Assembly (NCBI GenBank): GCA_026075535.2
Contig: AP026550.1
Coordinates: 8,308,001 to 8,372,000, forward strand
DNA: 64,000 nt
Source: Tricholoma matsutake
Lineage: Eukaryota > Basidiomycota > Agaricomycetes > Agaricales > Tricholomataceae
Direction: 5' to 3'
The stretch's first letter is position 1, and every line of letters begins with the position of its first letter. A program made the position numbers and the translations under genes. This document shows, piece by piece, positions 1 to 11,341 of this stretch. The notes beneath the pieces are model-generated. The model was given only the letters and a program-made list of their open reading frames with translations. It was not told the origin of the DNA and did no database searches.

Positions 1-188
1 CTGTCCTTTTGCCCCCATTCCCTTTTCTTTGAGGCTGGCACCCTTGATTCAGCCCCATATCACCATTTTTCACCAATGCCACCCTCTTCTTACTCCTTGT
101 TTTGATGCTGGCACCCTCCATTAACCCTGTTTTTTGCCAATGCCATCCTCTTGCCCCCATTTGCCTTCCTTTGATGTGGGCCTCCATG
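1..188. repeat. Degenerate tandem repeat, about 65-80 bp unit
   Basis: Two and a half diverged units follow each other. Each has the order TTGCCCCCATT, TTTGATGCTGGCACCCT, a CC-rich spacer, and CCAATGCCACCCTCTT; the copies differ by substitutions and small indels. No coding potential is visible. The array starts at the window edge, so its real size is unknown. Confidence 0.55.
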
Positions 189-1019
189 TGCCCCTATCAT
201 GGCCAAGCCACTCCCAGTACAGCCATAAATGAGCTATCATATAAGTTGAATTCAGAAAATATGGGTACTGGTGCATAGACCTGTTGACTTAGAAGCTCTG
301 TTGGCTGAGGATTTGAAAACTCCCACTGCATGTGTTGTAGTCATGGACCATCTCTGTTGTTAGGCTCATGATGTTTCAGATCCCATGTGGGTGCATGTGG
401 ATCCTCATCATCAGATAAGTCAACATTGCCATGCCATTGTTTGGGAGCAAACTTGGGCAGTTGTATATAACCGGACTATGCATAGCCTTTAACAATTGAT
501 GGCATTAAAAAGTTGAATTAGACCTGTCCTTGAGAACAGATTGTTCAGCTTGAGAACCAAGATTATAAGTGGATTTTGACAATCTGTGGTGGAAGTGAGT
601 CATAAAATAAAATGGATCAGTAGAAATCATACCACTTCTTTGGAGTTTTCTCAAGCTTGGCTTCAGCAGCTAGAACCTTCTCAGTCTTGATGATGTGCCT
701 TCTAGCAATACAAAGTAATCAGACCATGGAAAAATTATTGAGGATGTGACCTTACTTTGGGTGAGCGGGCAACACAGTTGATGCCAATGTTGCAGCAGGG
801 AGGCAACTTGTGATAACTAAGTTAATAAAAATGACAAGAAGCAAGAGGCAAGCACTTACATGAGTGTAACTGGATTCAAATTTTTGTACTTGGGTGTACC
901 CAGACGAGGGGGGATAACTTTGATTCATTTCAATTCTGCTTTTGCAGCCAAAGGAGTTGCTCTACACAAAGATAACTCAAAGCAATAAAAGGCCAACACT
1001 GCACATATGAAATAGAAAT
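189..1019. other. No recognisable gene
   Basis: About 830 bases with many stops in all frames. A short open frame on the minus strand at 925-1,110 has no family resemblance I can name. No repeat, RNA gene or transposon end is seen. It may be unmasked old transposon sequence or intergenic DNA. Confidence 0.5.
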
Positions 1020-2569
1020 TTGGGACACCTTCTTTTATGTGGGTTGCTGGAGATCCTGGATCAATGTTTGTCTCCTGGTCCCTCCAAACAGGCTCAGTCA
1101 CCAATGGCAATGCTGCAGTTGGTTCAAGTTACTCGGCATCTCCATGCTCTGATGTTCATTCTTTACAGTCAAAAAGGAGTGAAGCAAAAAAATCCTTTTG
1201 TAGATGATGAATGTGAGGTCTCTGGTGATGCACTTAGTGACTCACCTGCTGCTAGTGATGCAGAAAGTCTGCTGTGGGTTTAGCTATGCTGTTATTACTT
1301 TTGTTAAACATATTGCACAAAATTTTCAAGTCCAGAGCCAGAAGGTGAGGCACAGGATGAAGCTGGCAAGACTGCACCTGCTTCTGATGCAGTCACACAA
1401 GTTGAACAGTCTGATGACAAAGTGGCTGGTGCAGGTGCTGAAGGTGATGAGTCTGACAGAGTCGACTCTGACCATCAGGCTGTTACCCATCACATGTTTC
1501 AAGACAAAGTACTTTGGAATTACAGATTTTACAAAGATCTACCTTATATACCATGCATAGCATCTCTTTGAACAGTCCTTTCTCATCTAATGAAGCTTTG
1601 TCAGAACGTTGTACACTTTCCAAACTTATGATCAGAATGTGGTATTGTTTGATGAATATATATTGATTAAAAGTTTGGGCAAAGCATTTGATGCAAATGT
1701 GTTACAGTATGTCCTATGTTATCATTATGTACACCTTTTATAACCTCTATGTTGAACAGGTCAATTCTAGCTTTTGTGAAGTTCTCTCAGTTGGGAACAT
1801 ATGTCAACATGGCTCATGCTACCCCACATTATTCATGCTGGGTTCTCCTGTAAAATTTGCAATAAAGAATATGTTCCCCATTTCTCTTATGGCTATCTCT
1901 GTCCAAGAGTTGTTTCTCCAATCACCAGTTTTTTTTTGGAAATTCAGTGACTCTTCCTGTTTACAAGATCACAGGTCACCCATTTGCACAGGAGTGGCGA
2001 CATGATGTATCATTGTGGTGTTCATTTTTGGGATTTGAGGAGGGCATTGAAGTTGCAGGTCCCATTGGTTAGGCATGACTTTTCAGACTAAGACACCATC
2101 TAAGTCTGAGACTGAGTCAAAGTATGTGTTCTTTCTTAGTTGGTCATCACTTCTAAAGCAGTTGAATAGCCTTGAGTCTTGTCAAACCCAGCAAGTCCAA
2201 GAATTCCATCTGCATGCCCCAGATGGCTCCCGCTTTCTGTTTCAATGGGAAGTTTAATCAAGCTTCCCATCCTTTTGAAGTCCCTGGTATGTATTCATTG
2301 TGATTGGTGTCTTTGTCTTCAACTATGACTCTATCTATCTAGTTCTGATTTCTGATGGCAGGAGCTCTGCTATGCATCCTCCTTTCATGTTTTCTGATGT
2401 TGACTTCAAAAAGCTGCCATCTTGGCCTAAATGGAAGAGTAACAATGAGTTACCTGATGCCTCCCTCATTGTGGTGGGTTATACCTGGACTACCTATGTC
2501 AATTCCTCTCAGATGACAATGTTTTCAAGCAACCTCTTGTTCATCATTTTGCTTGGCCTTGGTACTTAA
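1020..2569 (+). pseudogene. Remnant of an intron-containing basidiomycete gene, unknown function
   Basis: Several plus-strand open stretches look like exons rather than chance frames. Around 1,200-1,280 the peptide is acidic (VDDECEVSGDALSDSP). Around 1,338-1,540 a second acidic stretch reads PEPEGEAQDEAGKTAPASDA and ends with DKVLWNYRFYKDLPY. At 2,391-2,569 a more hydrophobic piece contains LPSWPKWKSNNELPDASLIV and ends in VNSSQMTMFSSNLLF. Composition and order (acidic linker, then a compact hydrophobic segment with W/Y residues) resemble unnamed proteins common in agaricomycete genomes, but I cannot name a family. Splice sites joining the pieces in one frame could not be settled, and stops lie between them, so I treat it as a remnant. 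It lies directly left of the pogo element and in the same direction. Confidence 0.35.
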
Positions 2570-2840
2570 AATGAGAACGCACTAGCTAGCCCACACTCTG
2601 TATTGTTTGAATAAATTGTTGTTGACTGGTTTCTGAATGTCAAAAAATGGGGGTCTGAACTGATGGGTTCAGGCACTCCTGATCTAAATCTCAGGCTCAC
2701 ACAGATTTTTATGGTTGGGCTTCCATTTTTGGTTTATTCAGTTTGGATGTCTGATTATCAGCTTTTTTATGCCCCAAGTTCAACTGTTCAAAACAAACAA
2801 CATCAAATTTTGCTTCATTTCTCCCCTCATGCACCTGCTA

Positions 2841-3178
2841 CTATGGTGCCCAATGGGTCTGAATTCTCCCATGGTGTCTGAAATTTGATTTTATTATTTT
2901 ATTGTCTTGCACTATCCCTCCAGAGTTTTGTGGGATTTCATCACATAGTACCCATGCATCTATATGCAATTTTACTAAGGAATACAAAATGTAGGAGCAG
3001 TCGAGAAATAGTAGCCGGAGTGATCAGTCAGTGACTTTGATGTAAGTACCTTGCTCACAACTTCATACTCCACTCCGAGGGCTCAGAAAGAAAATGCAGG
3101 CTATCTATACTGAAATGAAATACAGGCACATACCCACTTTTAGTCCACAGTGCAGTGTGCCTGTGTTTGGAGGAAGGA
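2841..3178 (+). repeat. Left long terminal inverted repeat of the pogo-like element
   Basis: Matches the reverse complement of 6,252-6,589 almost throughout. Shared landmarks include CAATGGGTCTGAATTCTCCC, TCCCTCCAGAGTTTT, CTAAGGAATACAAAATGTAG, CTCCACTCCGAGGGCTCAG and TGTGCCTGTG. Similarity fades after about 3,178. Confidence 0.85.
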
Positions 3179-3227
3179 AAGGAAGTGTGACAAAACATGT
3201 TGAGGTTCAGGCTCTGCCAGAAACATA

Positions 3228-5195
3228 TTGATGTGTTCAAGTTTTGGTACTGCATGCATGCCAGAGTGCATGCGTGATGAGACTGAGGAACTACTCAAAG
3301 AGGGCTGCTGCTGCCTTGTCTGTGAGAAGTGCAATGTCATTAAGATTAATGTCAAACAGACAGCTTGTGATCTCAATGTTCCTTATACTACTCTTTGGGC
3401 TTGCTTTCTCAACATCCACAAGCCTGCTCAAGAAGCTCACACATCTCAACAATTCCTCTCTCCTTCACAAGAGAACCTTCTTGCCAAATGGATTGAGCAC
3501 CTCGGGGCAACTGGCTGTCCTCTCTGTAAACAGACTATCTGAGTCAGAGCACAGCACCTTCACCCAGACAACAAGCGGCCCAGAAAAAACTGGATTTATG
3601 CCTTTCTCAAACAACATCCTGACATTGTACTATCCTCAGTGTCTGGCCTTGACCTGAAACATGTGAAGGCCTTTAACCGTCCTGTTGTCAACCAATACTT
3701 TGATGAACTCACTGAGCTTGTTGAATCACTGGGTATTCCCATTGAGAACATATACAACATGGATGAGAAGGGATGCCAGAGGGGTGGTGGGAAGAAGAGT
3801 AGCTGAAGGAAGTACTTATACTCATGGAGACAGTGTACCAAGTACAAGCATTGCAGTGCTAATCTTGAACTTATCATTATCGTTGAGGCTATCTGTGCAG
3901 ATGGAACTGAGCTTAAGCCAGGCTTTGTATTTCCAGGAACATTGTTCAGCCCTGAGTGGTTTGACAGTCATCCAGACGTTGTGTGCATATAGAACTCATT
4001 CAAGTTGGTTTTGTTATATGTTTTTGCTGACAGCTTTGATGTCAGTGTTGTGACATCTCAGAATGGCTGGACAGATGATTTCATTGGTGCAGAGTGGTTT
4101 GAGAAATCATTCATTCTGCAGTCTACAGCATGAAACAAGTCAGGAAAACCAATTCTCCTTGTTCTTGATGGTCATGGCTCGCATGAAACTTCTGAAATCA
4201 TTTGTCTTGCTGAGCTCCACAGTATCATTATCTTATGCCTTCCACCTCATACCACTCACAAGTTGCAACCTCTTGATATTGGTGTCTTTGGACCATTCCA
4301 GCATGCTTGGCTGGATCGGTGTGATTGCATTGTGGAACTTACTGGGTCAGAGATGCGGAAAGAGGATTTTATTGAGGAATACATGCAGGTTAGGCAGGAG
4401 TCTTTCTGTCCATCTACTGTCATCTTGGCCTTCAAAACAAGTGGTGCTTGGCCCATCAATAGGACTGTCTTCATGGACAATGATTTTGTAACCAGCATTC
4501 TATATTCTACAGAGGCACACAATTTCCTGCCACTCCCTGAGTTTGTACCATTCCCACCGCTGGACCTGGACTCTGATAGCAACTCGGACAGCAAATCGGG
4601 GTCTGACAGTAGTGATTCTGACAGTGATTCTGGTTCTGAACCACAAGAAGCACATCCTCAAATGCCTCCCATGGTTGATCATTCTCATCACCCAGGCATG
4701 TTGTCTACACCAGCTCTCACTCCCTCTGCAATACCTCCTGTGATTGACTCTTACTCTGCTAACAATTCCTCACCAACACCAGCCTCATCATCATCTCCCA
4801 TTCCTCCGACTCAATTTTATCATGATCCAGTTCTTTTTGCATGAATTTCCCATCTTGAGGCCAGCCTGGAACAGCTGACTGGACAAGTTAAGATGGTTGA
4901 GCTTGAGCTACAAAATGAGAAATGCGAAAATAACCAGTGTGATGGCACACCAAGCAAATGGCGGAAGCTCAACATGGAGGCACAGGTGTTGACATCAGCA
5001 GAGGGCAAACAGTTAGCAGCAGAAAAGGATGCAGAGCAAGCAGCCAAGGAACAGAAGAAGATGGATACACCCATGCAATGAAAGCAGAAAGAGAATGACA
5101 GGGAGCAGCAGCGACAAGACCAGGCACCTGACACACCATTTATGGGTTCTCTCTCTTCAAAAAGCAAGCCTGATTTGCAGGAGATTGCAGGCACA
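3228..5195 (+). pseudogene. pogo/DDE_1-type transposase, broken by stops and frameshifts
   Basis: This encoded the cut-and-paste transposase of the surrounding element. The N-terminal part (3,340-3,540) resembles a CENP-B-type helix-turn-helix: NVPYTTLW followed by LSPSQENLLAKWIEHLGATG. The catalytic DDE_1 domain follows: IENIYNMDEKGCQ (first Asp, near 3,765), ENGWTDDF-like QNGWTDDFIGAEWF, LLVLDGHGSHETS (second Asp, near 4,165), LPPHTTHKLQPLDIGVFGPF (near 4,250) and AFKTSGAWPIN. The tail is rich in Ser and Asp (4,560-4,640) and ends in a Lys/Glu-rich, probably coiled-coil segment up to about 5,195. In-frame TGA codons at 3,540, 3,804 and 4,131 all fall where relatives carry Arg. A TAG near 3,990 and frame changes add further damage, so the gene is dead. 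No overlap with other genes. Confidence 0.85.
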
Positions 5196-5445
5196 CTTTC
5201 CCTGGCTGAGGAAGGTATGAAGGAAGTGTTGCTTCATATAATCTATTCCTTCTTGGACTCACATCCATGCCTTTGCAATAGCAAAAGGTTCACAGGCCTG
5301 TTCAGTTGTGCTCACAGGTGGTAAATTGACACAAACAGCACTACCCAGCCCCAAATTTTGGACAATTCATCACATATCTCTTTGGCATCTCAAGCTTCCA
5401 TTCCTGTATCACACTTCCCACTCACTGCTAACATCACAAACCTGT

Positions 5446-5844
5446 TGTTAGGAAACCACCCCATTACCTAATAAAATTTCATTTTTATTTTATTATGTCG
5501 AATTACGCTACATGACACCAAATTACGCTACACTTTGATAGTGTGAGAATTTTATTTCGCACGCATCAAAATGTATGCGCATGTACAAGTGCATCGGTAA
5601 CAACAATGTACAATATGTGTAACATAGTATATAAACCCTAAATATATGCCTAGGGGACCCCAGTTGTGTTCTCTTAGGTATTCCACCTATGTTTTCAGTG
5701 TGAAAGGCCTATCTCAACAAACTCACCTATTAATAACCCCTTGCATCAAAACCATCAATTTCCCCATCACGAGCATGGATCCCACCCCCTTGTAGAGAGA
5801 ACCTGCATGGTCTTAGCTAGCAGATAGTGGGTCTCACCCTAACA
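5446..5844 (+). repeat. Solo LTR, 399 bp, 5 bp target duplication CCTGT
   Basis: Begins TGTTAGG and ends CCTAACA, a perfect 7 bp terminal inversion of the TG..CA type. It is flanked by CCTGT at 5,441-5,445 and 5,845-5,849. No internal retrotransposon domain is attached, so it is a solo LTR left by LTR-LTR recombination. A second copy of the family starts at 63,772 in the same orientation. The parent superfamily (Copia or Gypsy) cannot be told from the LTR alone. Confidence 0.88.
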
Positions 5845-5849
5845 CCTGT

Positions 5850-6251
5850 CAATTGCTGGTCCAAGTGCATCACACAGCACTTTCACTCCTGTCCCACCAT
5901 ATAATCCCCAATTCAATTTCTACCCCCTGGGAACACTTTATCACCATTACAACACCCATCAGTCTCCATTCTACCCACCTGCACACTAGCTTTCAAACAT
6001 ACATTCACCTCCCCAGCCCATAAGCACCAATTTAGATCATACCCAATCCTATAACTCATTTCAAGTTAATCCTCAGTAGATATTACATTTATTTCATCTT
6101 TTGGGTCATACCTTACATTCTACATAGTTGTACATACCTCAATTCAAATAGTTGCTCTGGTTTTGCATGTAATGTGGCGGTTGACAATGCAGTGTGCAAG
6201 TGGAGAACAAATCTGATTGTCACAAAGCGTGACAAAAGAGGCAAAATCTCC
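5850..6251. other. 3' non-coding part of the pogo-like element
   Basis: C/A-rich, without an open frame of note or a recognisable motif. It lies between the solo LTR and the right inverted arm and presumably was the 3' untranslated region of the transposon. Confidence 0.5.
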
Positions 6252-6589
6252 TCTCCCCTCCCAAGCACAGGCACATCACACCGGGAACTCAAAGTGAGTA
6301 TGTGCCTGTGTTTTATTTCAGTATAGATAGCCTGCATTTTTTTTCTGAGCCCTCGGAGTGGAGTATGAAGTTGTGAGCAAGGTACTTACATCAAAATCAC
6401 TGACTGATCACTCTGCTACTATTTCTCGACTGGTTCTACATTTTGTATTCCTTAGTAAAATCACATATAGATGCATGGGTACTATGCAATGAAATCCTAT
6501 AAAACTCTGGAGGGATAGCGCAAGACAATAAAATAAGAAAATCAAAATTCAGACACCATGGGAGAATTCAGACCCATTGGCTGCCATAG
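6252..6589 (-). repeat. Right long terminal inverted repeat of the pogo-like element
   Basis: Reverse-complement partner of 2,841-3,178. Several of the differences between the arms are C/T or G/A exchanges, including a CACTCC..GAGGGCTC core kept identical on both sides. Confidence 0.85.
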
Positions 6590-6591
6590 TA

Positions 6592-7351
6592 CTCTCAAGC
6601 TTTCTTTTGTTGGGTTTCTTTCCTGTATTCAACATCCCCCCAATTTTAAGTGAGTTTCATGTCTCCTTTAATGATCCTGGTCATTTAGAGACCAATATTT
6701 TGCACTCTTTGGTGCCGTACTCTTACCATGCCCAAAATGGGGGACCATTGGCCATCTCTTCCCAAGTCCTTGGTGAACCCTGTAGTGCCATGCAATCTGT
6801 TTCACATCATGTGGAACCATTTTTCTGGAACATTTCCTCTGATCTTGACTTGCATTGTTCAACATCTTGTTCTTTTTTGGTGGCCTTGGCTGACTCATCT
6901 TTTAATTTAACCCCTGTCAAAACCATGAATCTTGGTTATCTTAGAATCACTTACATGTGATTTTTCTGTCTACATTACCTCACTTACCAGCAAATTTTCT
7001 TGGAACTGTGCATTCATATGTTTTGTGTGTCTTGGAGTCACTTTGTCTTGATTGACACAGTTCCTTACTGCTCTTTAAAATCTATATGTGTCTTGATTAA
7101 GCTTTTAATGTGGAGACACTTGATGCACAAGCATGACTTCCATGTTGTTGTTTTTTGGGCTCAGTTTTTTTGCCACTCAGCACTGGAGATCTATGACTTT
7201 GTTGCAATTGATCTTATTGTTTGTCATAGGTCACTTCACAAACTTCCACCTGCTTGCAAATTTCTCACATTCCATCCCTGCTGCTGGTGATTCTTCAATT
7301 GACAAAGTAATTGGAGGTTGAGTTTCATATCCATTTCCACCAGCATTAATT
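6592..7351. other. No recognised gene; possible 5' region of the Helitron
   Basis: Two open stretches (6,577-6,960 and 7,000-7,290, plus strand) encode Leu/Phe/Ser-rich peptides that I cannot assign. The sequence is T-rich. It lies between the right end of the pogo element and the first recognisable Rep coding sequence, so it may hold the Helitron 5' end, but no TC-starting terminus can be fixed. Confidence 0.35.
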
Positions 7352-9146
7352 ATGCCACATGTCAAATATTGTCGATGCATGGACATTGACTGGGACAACT
7401 ATGATGCTTTTCATCTGAGGTATGTGGCTCATATAGGTGATGACATGGCTGCCTCATCTTGCCAATATATGGAAAATTTTATTTGTGCCAATGTTCCACT
7501 AGATATCCTATACTGGTCAAGGCCATTTGTGATATTGCTAGAATCCACAGCATCTCCATTCACCGGCAGGCTCAGGACAATAGGGACCACCTATGTGAGT
7601 TATTTCAAGGTCATTGCTGCACTAGTTGTGTCTCTCACCATTTGCTTTTCTCAATCTAAGTCACAAAGAAGAGTAACTGCAGGCAAGCAATAACCAATAA
7701 AAGAACTCAAGCAAGAAGATGTCTCAGATCAAAAACCTGATTTCCCTCTGCTGCCTCTTGACAATCATTTAGCTCACCACATCATTAGTGAGTTTTGCAA
7801 TGCACTGTCACCAGAAAGCTTCAAAGAAGCTGGTTGTGCCATATGCAGTGAGTTGAAACCTTTCTCAAACCTGTCATGCCTGAAACACGTCAAACAGTTA
7901 TTCCATCTACTTCATGTGCCTGGTGTCACTTGAGTTGAGTGTAAAAAACCATCTGTGATCCATGAGTACCCTGGGCCTGTGCTTGATCACAGTTGTGATA
8001 TGATATGTGACAATTGTCATCAGAGTTTACACAAGGGAAAGCTTCCCCAGCTTGCTTTGGCTAGAGGCCTGTGGATTGGGAAAGTACCAATGATGCTTTG
8101 TGATTTGAATTGGATAGAACATTTGTTAATAGTGTGAGTCCAGCATAATGGTTGTTTTGTCCAGGTCTCATTGGGTCATAGCAAAATAGTAGCCCATGTG
8201 GTTGCATTTGAATCCCCCATACAGAAGGTGTATACAGCACTCCCACCACTGGTCGCTGACTTGGATGATATTCTTGCAGTTCTATTTACTGGACCGTGTA
8301 TGCCATGAACTGATGGATTCAAGTGCCTCTAACCTTTGTTAGTCCAGAGGAGTAAAGTTGCCTTGGCATTAGAATGGCTCAAGTTGAATCATGCAGACTA
8401 CACTGACTTGGAGATTGCATACAAGAATCTCAAGGAGTACCCAGAAGATACACCCCCTGTTGCGATACACTACAGAGCACTTGAGTCAAACAAATTTCCT
8501 GAGGCAACTAGTAGATTTGATACCAAAGCTGAGGACAGTGTCAAAAGTGGTGAGACTCCATTTATTGTCCATGGTCTTACTGGGCAACAGCTTGACACCA
8601 AGTTGGCTACTGCTTTGAAAGGTTTTGCATTAAGGTATTGGAATCGGTGTGGTAAGGTTCTCATGATTGGGAGGTAGCCCAACTTGGTGTTGATCTACAA
8701 GAATATGCAACTTTATCCTCAAATGTTCCCATGGTTGTTTCCTTACAGTCTAGGTGGTATTGGACTGGACTAACAAAACTAGCTGATATTGCACACAAAC
8801 AACATCTGTTGATGTACCACAATAAGTGTTTTCAGTGTGACCCAAATTTTCCTTTCGTGGCCTTCAGCCATAAACAAATAAAAGTGTGTTTGCAGAGTTC
8901 CTTTTTGGCAGTTAATAAAAGAAACTTTGATAGCATTGCCAATCATGTGCTATCTGTGAATCCTGATATGCTTGAATCACTTGCTAAACAGATGTCCAAT
9001 GGAGAAATTGTTTGTCCTGAATCAGAGGAAGAAAAAAAATGCTTCCGTCTCATCAGTGATATTGACTGTATTGGCAGAAAGATACCTGGCATGATTTCAT
9101 GCAAAAAAGATCAGAGAAATGAAATATGGTCTCTCACATATTCCAA
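7352..9146 (+). pseudogene. Helitron Rep/helicase protein, N-terminal part
   Basis: In the basidiomycete Helitron family the Rep-helicase protein nicks and joins DNA during rolling-circle transposition. This segment holds its N-terminal region and the start of the Helitron_like_N domain. Pieces in order: an Ile/His-rich start (VKAICDIARIHSISIHRQA), CAICSELKPFSNLSCLKHV with a Cys pair, LDHSCDMICDNCHQSLHKGK with a second Cys cluster (probable metal binding), VVAFESPIQKVYTALPP, VALALEWLKLNHADYTDLEI, and PFVAFSHKQIK with MSNGEIVCPESEEEKKCFRL. Frame changes and stops are frequent: the TGA at 7,931 stands where relatives have Arg (GVT-R-VE), and others lie near 8,136, 8,308 and 8,330. The frame is cut at 9,146-9,151 by the Copia target site and continues at 30,361. 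Confidence 0.85.
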
Positions 9147-9229
9147 AGGTGTGTTGAAATTAAACCCCAAGATACATGCTGCATGCATGAGGTAATACAT
9201 GCAGCATACACATGTTACTGCACTTACTG

Positions 9230-10363
9230 TGGGTCCTTGCATTTCCCTCCCAATTTAATCTCTGACACCTGTAGTGAAAAATGGTACATGTGTAGATTAC
9301 ATTCCACAGAACAATTTAGGTATACTTTATGTGGAGAAAAATGTTCCTATTGATGAAAATGAAAATGTCTTGGGAGTGGAATTTTTTAAAACTATCTCAT
9401 TCTTCCAATTCATCCTACTTCACCATGAGATCTGAACATTGAGAAACTTTTAAAAAATTCTGCTCCCAAGAAATTGATTAGAAGCCCTCAAAATGGTGTT
9501 CTCCATCTTTATTTCAGGAGAAACAGCTGTATGGATGCCAAACGGCACAATGTAATCTTTCATGGTACACATGCATCCTAAAAAGGAAACTTGACGTGAT
9601 CGATGCCTCGCTTATGAGTAATTAGTGCAGAAATTCACCTTCTCTCTGTTGTGCTCGCTCCTGCTGGGGATGGCTAGATGCTCCCCACAGCAGCGGGCAC
9701 ACAGTCTACACAATCTACAGAAACTCAATGCGCAGGACCGCGAAAATCAGGACCCACGTTCCTTACCAACTTCTGCTGTGCAGAAGGAGCTTGCCAAGCA
9801 GCGAGCGTGTGCTGATGATAATGCATGTAAATATCGGAACAAGACACGTGAAGCATTACGAGCCAAGACAACTTCGAGCTGAGAAAGCCCATATTTATAA
9901 TGTCATGCTGGAGATCAACTGGCATCGACGATATGTTGCAAAAGACCAGATACCACCCAAGACACTAATCCGGAACATGAAGAAGGAAGATAAGTTAACT
10001 CAACTAATAATTGCTGTAGAACGGTATAATTCACTTCCACAACAACCTCAATCCCCACTGAAAGATAATGCGGTGGAGGCCCCAGTAATGGAATGGGAGG
10101 AAGTCGATGCTGTAGAAGATGCAGATATGGAAGACTGACTCCTCCTATTTGGCTGTGGCTGCCTATTTCACTCCTTCCTTTGCTTATATGGTATTCTTAC
10201 ACTTTGTTATAATGCTCATTTATGTATATAAGTAGTTCAAATGTCAGTATACCCCCTCCTACATTGCCAGGATACTTGGATGTGAGTGTGTTATGTCAGC
10301 ATATCCAAAAGCGGTAATGACCAGTTTCTCTGTGACACTTTTTCCAGTGGCTCTGCCAGGACC
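9230..10363 (+). mobile_element. Non-autonomous or broken DNA element inserted in the Copia 5' LTR
   Basis: The insertion starts TGGGTCCTTGC and ends GCCAGGACC(CA); the ends are imperfect inverted repeats of about 10 bp. CACTTACTG is present on both sides (9,221-9,229 and 10,364-10,372). Because the CA may belong to the terminal repeat, the target duplication is 7 to 9 bp. The 3' LTR of the Copia lacks one CACTTACTG, which leaves a 9 bp difference unexplained by simple insertion. An open frame region (9,625-10,138) is inside. Size and duplication would fit a hAT or Mutator-like element; the family is not certain. Confidence 0.6.
9625..10138 (+). pseudogene. Charged coiled-coil-like ORF pair inside the LTR insertion, unknown
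   Basis: Two overlapping frames make up a probable single broken gene. The first (9,625-9,882) is rich in Gln, Arg, Lys and Ala (QKLNAQDRENQDPRSLPTS, KQRACADDNACKYRNKTREA). The second (to 10,138) continues with RAEKAHIYNVMLEINWHRRY and ends in an acidic tail MEWEEVDAVEDADMED. Heptad-like charge patterning suggests a coiled coil. I do not recognise the family; such coiled-coil frames are common near basidiomycete transposons. A frameshift near 9,880 would join them. Confidence 0.35.
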
Positions 10364-10568
10364 CACTTACTGTGCATACATGTGGTAAACACATTCCTGA
10401 GTCATGTGACATCCTTATTATTGTGTATATAGGGAGAACCTGTACTGTAGTAGAAATACAGTGTTCTTACCTCTGCTAACCCTAGCTGTAAGTCTAACTA
10501 AACCCTGGGTAGGTTGTAATGAACATGTAGTCTCTTCCCCTGTGCAGTGTATATAGTCTGCTCCAACA

Positions 10569-10586
10569 GGTTATGCTGGGCACCTC
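10569..10586 (+). promoter_or_regulatory. Putative Copia primer binding site
   Basis: Immediately after the 5' LTR the sequence reads GGTTATGCTGGGCACC. The GGTTATG..GGGC pattern resembles the half-tRNA initiator-methionine primer site of the Drosophila copia element, where ATG is complementary to the CAU anticodon. The fungal tRNA sequence is not available here, so the match is by pattern only. Confidence 0.45.
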
Positions 10587-11341
10587 ACGAACACACCTTA
10601 ACTGGCTGTAAATGACATTGACTTCATCATCTCCAAATTATAACCTTGCACTCTTCGTGAGCTGCATTGTGCTCCCTGCAAGCTGCATTAAAACCTAGCA
10701 TGACTAGGGTTCTTCACACTCTGAAGGAGTGCTTTCTCCTGAGATTGTTAAACATGTTTCATTGAGTAAAAGACTGATTGAGCGCTTTTAACAGCTGCCA
10801 CCACATATCATGTCTTCAACTCTTGAGAAACTTGTTCAAATATTCAATGGTTCAAATTACATACAATGGGCTGACTCCATGAAGGCATGGCTCAGGTCTC
10901 AAGGCCTCTGGCAGATAACCAGTGGGGCAGAACACAAACTGCCTCCAGCACCTCCCTTGATGGCAATGAATGCTACTGCAGTAGTGGAAGCTACTGCCAA
11001 GCTCCAGACCTGGAGCAACAAAAACCACCAGGCCATTGGTAGCCTAGTGCTCCACCTCCATTCAGCAGCATGCCAAAACCAAGGACACTGCTGAGGTGGT
11101 GTGGGAACTCATTCACACTGATTATGGTGTCGATGGCCCCTTCCAAGTCTTTGCGGACTTTAGCAATTAAAATCCCAGCTGTGAATCCTGCACCAGAGAC
11201 CGCTAAAATGGCTGACAAGTTTGAGCACCTCATGGCTGCCAATGTCACCATCCCCAAACTAGTACAGGCAATGATCCTACTTGCTGCGATGCCACATGAG
11301 TATTGGAAGGATGCTGAGTTTGGTAGCCTACACCAGACTTA

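Larger units (their letters stand above)
2841..6589 (+). mobile_element. pogo-like (Tc1/mariner superfamily) DNA transposon, degraded
   Basis: The element begins CTATGG and ends CCATAG and is flanked by TA on both sides (2,839-2,840 and 6,590-6,591), the expected target duplication for Tc1/mariner/pogo elements. The ends form long inverted arms of about 335 bp (2,841-3,178 against 6,252-6,589) that remain highly similar. Between them lies a broken DDE_1-type transposase on the plus strand. A solo LTR (5,446-5,844) has inserted in the 3' untranslated part. Total length without the LTR and its duplicated target is about 3.35 kb. Arms this long are unusual for pogo elements, whose terminal repeats are normally tens of bases. 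Confidence 0.8.
9152..10568 (+). repeat. Copia 5' LTR, interrupted by a 1.1 kb insertion
   Basis: The first 70 bp match the start of the 3' LTR (9,152-9,220). The rest matches at about 10,373-10,568, with shared landmarks TGCATACATGTGGTAAACAC, GGAGAACCTGTACTGTAGTA, and TCTAACTAAACCC. Compared with the 265 bp 3' LTR it has scattered substitutions, consistent with an older insertion than the Gypsy inside it. Confidence 0.9.
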
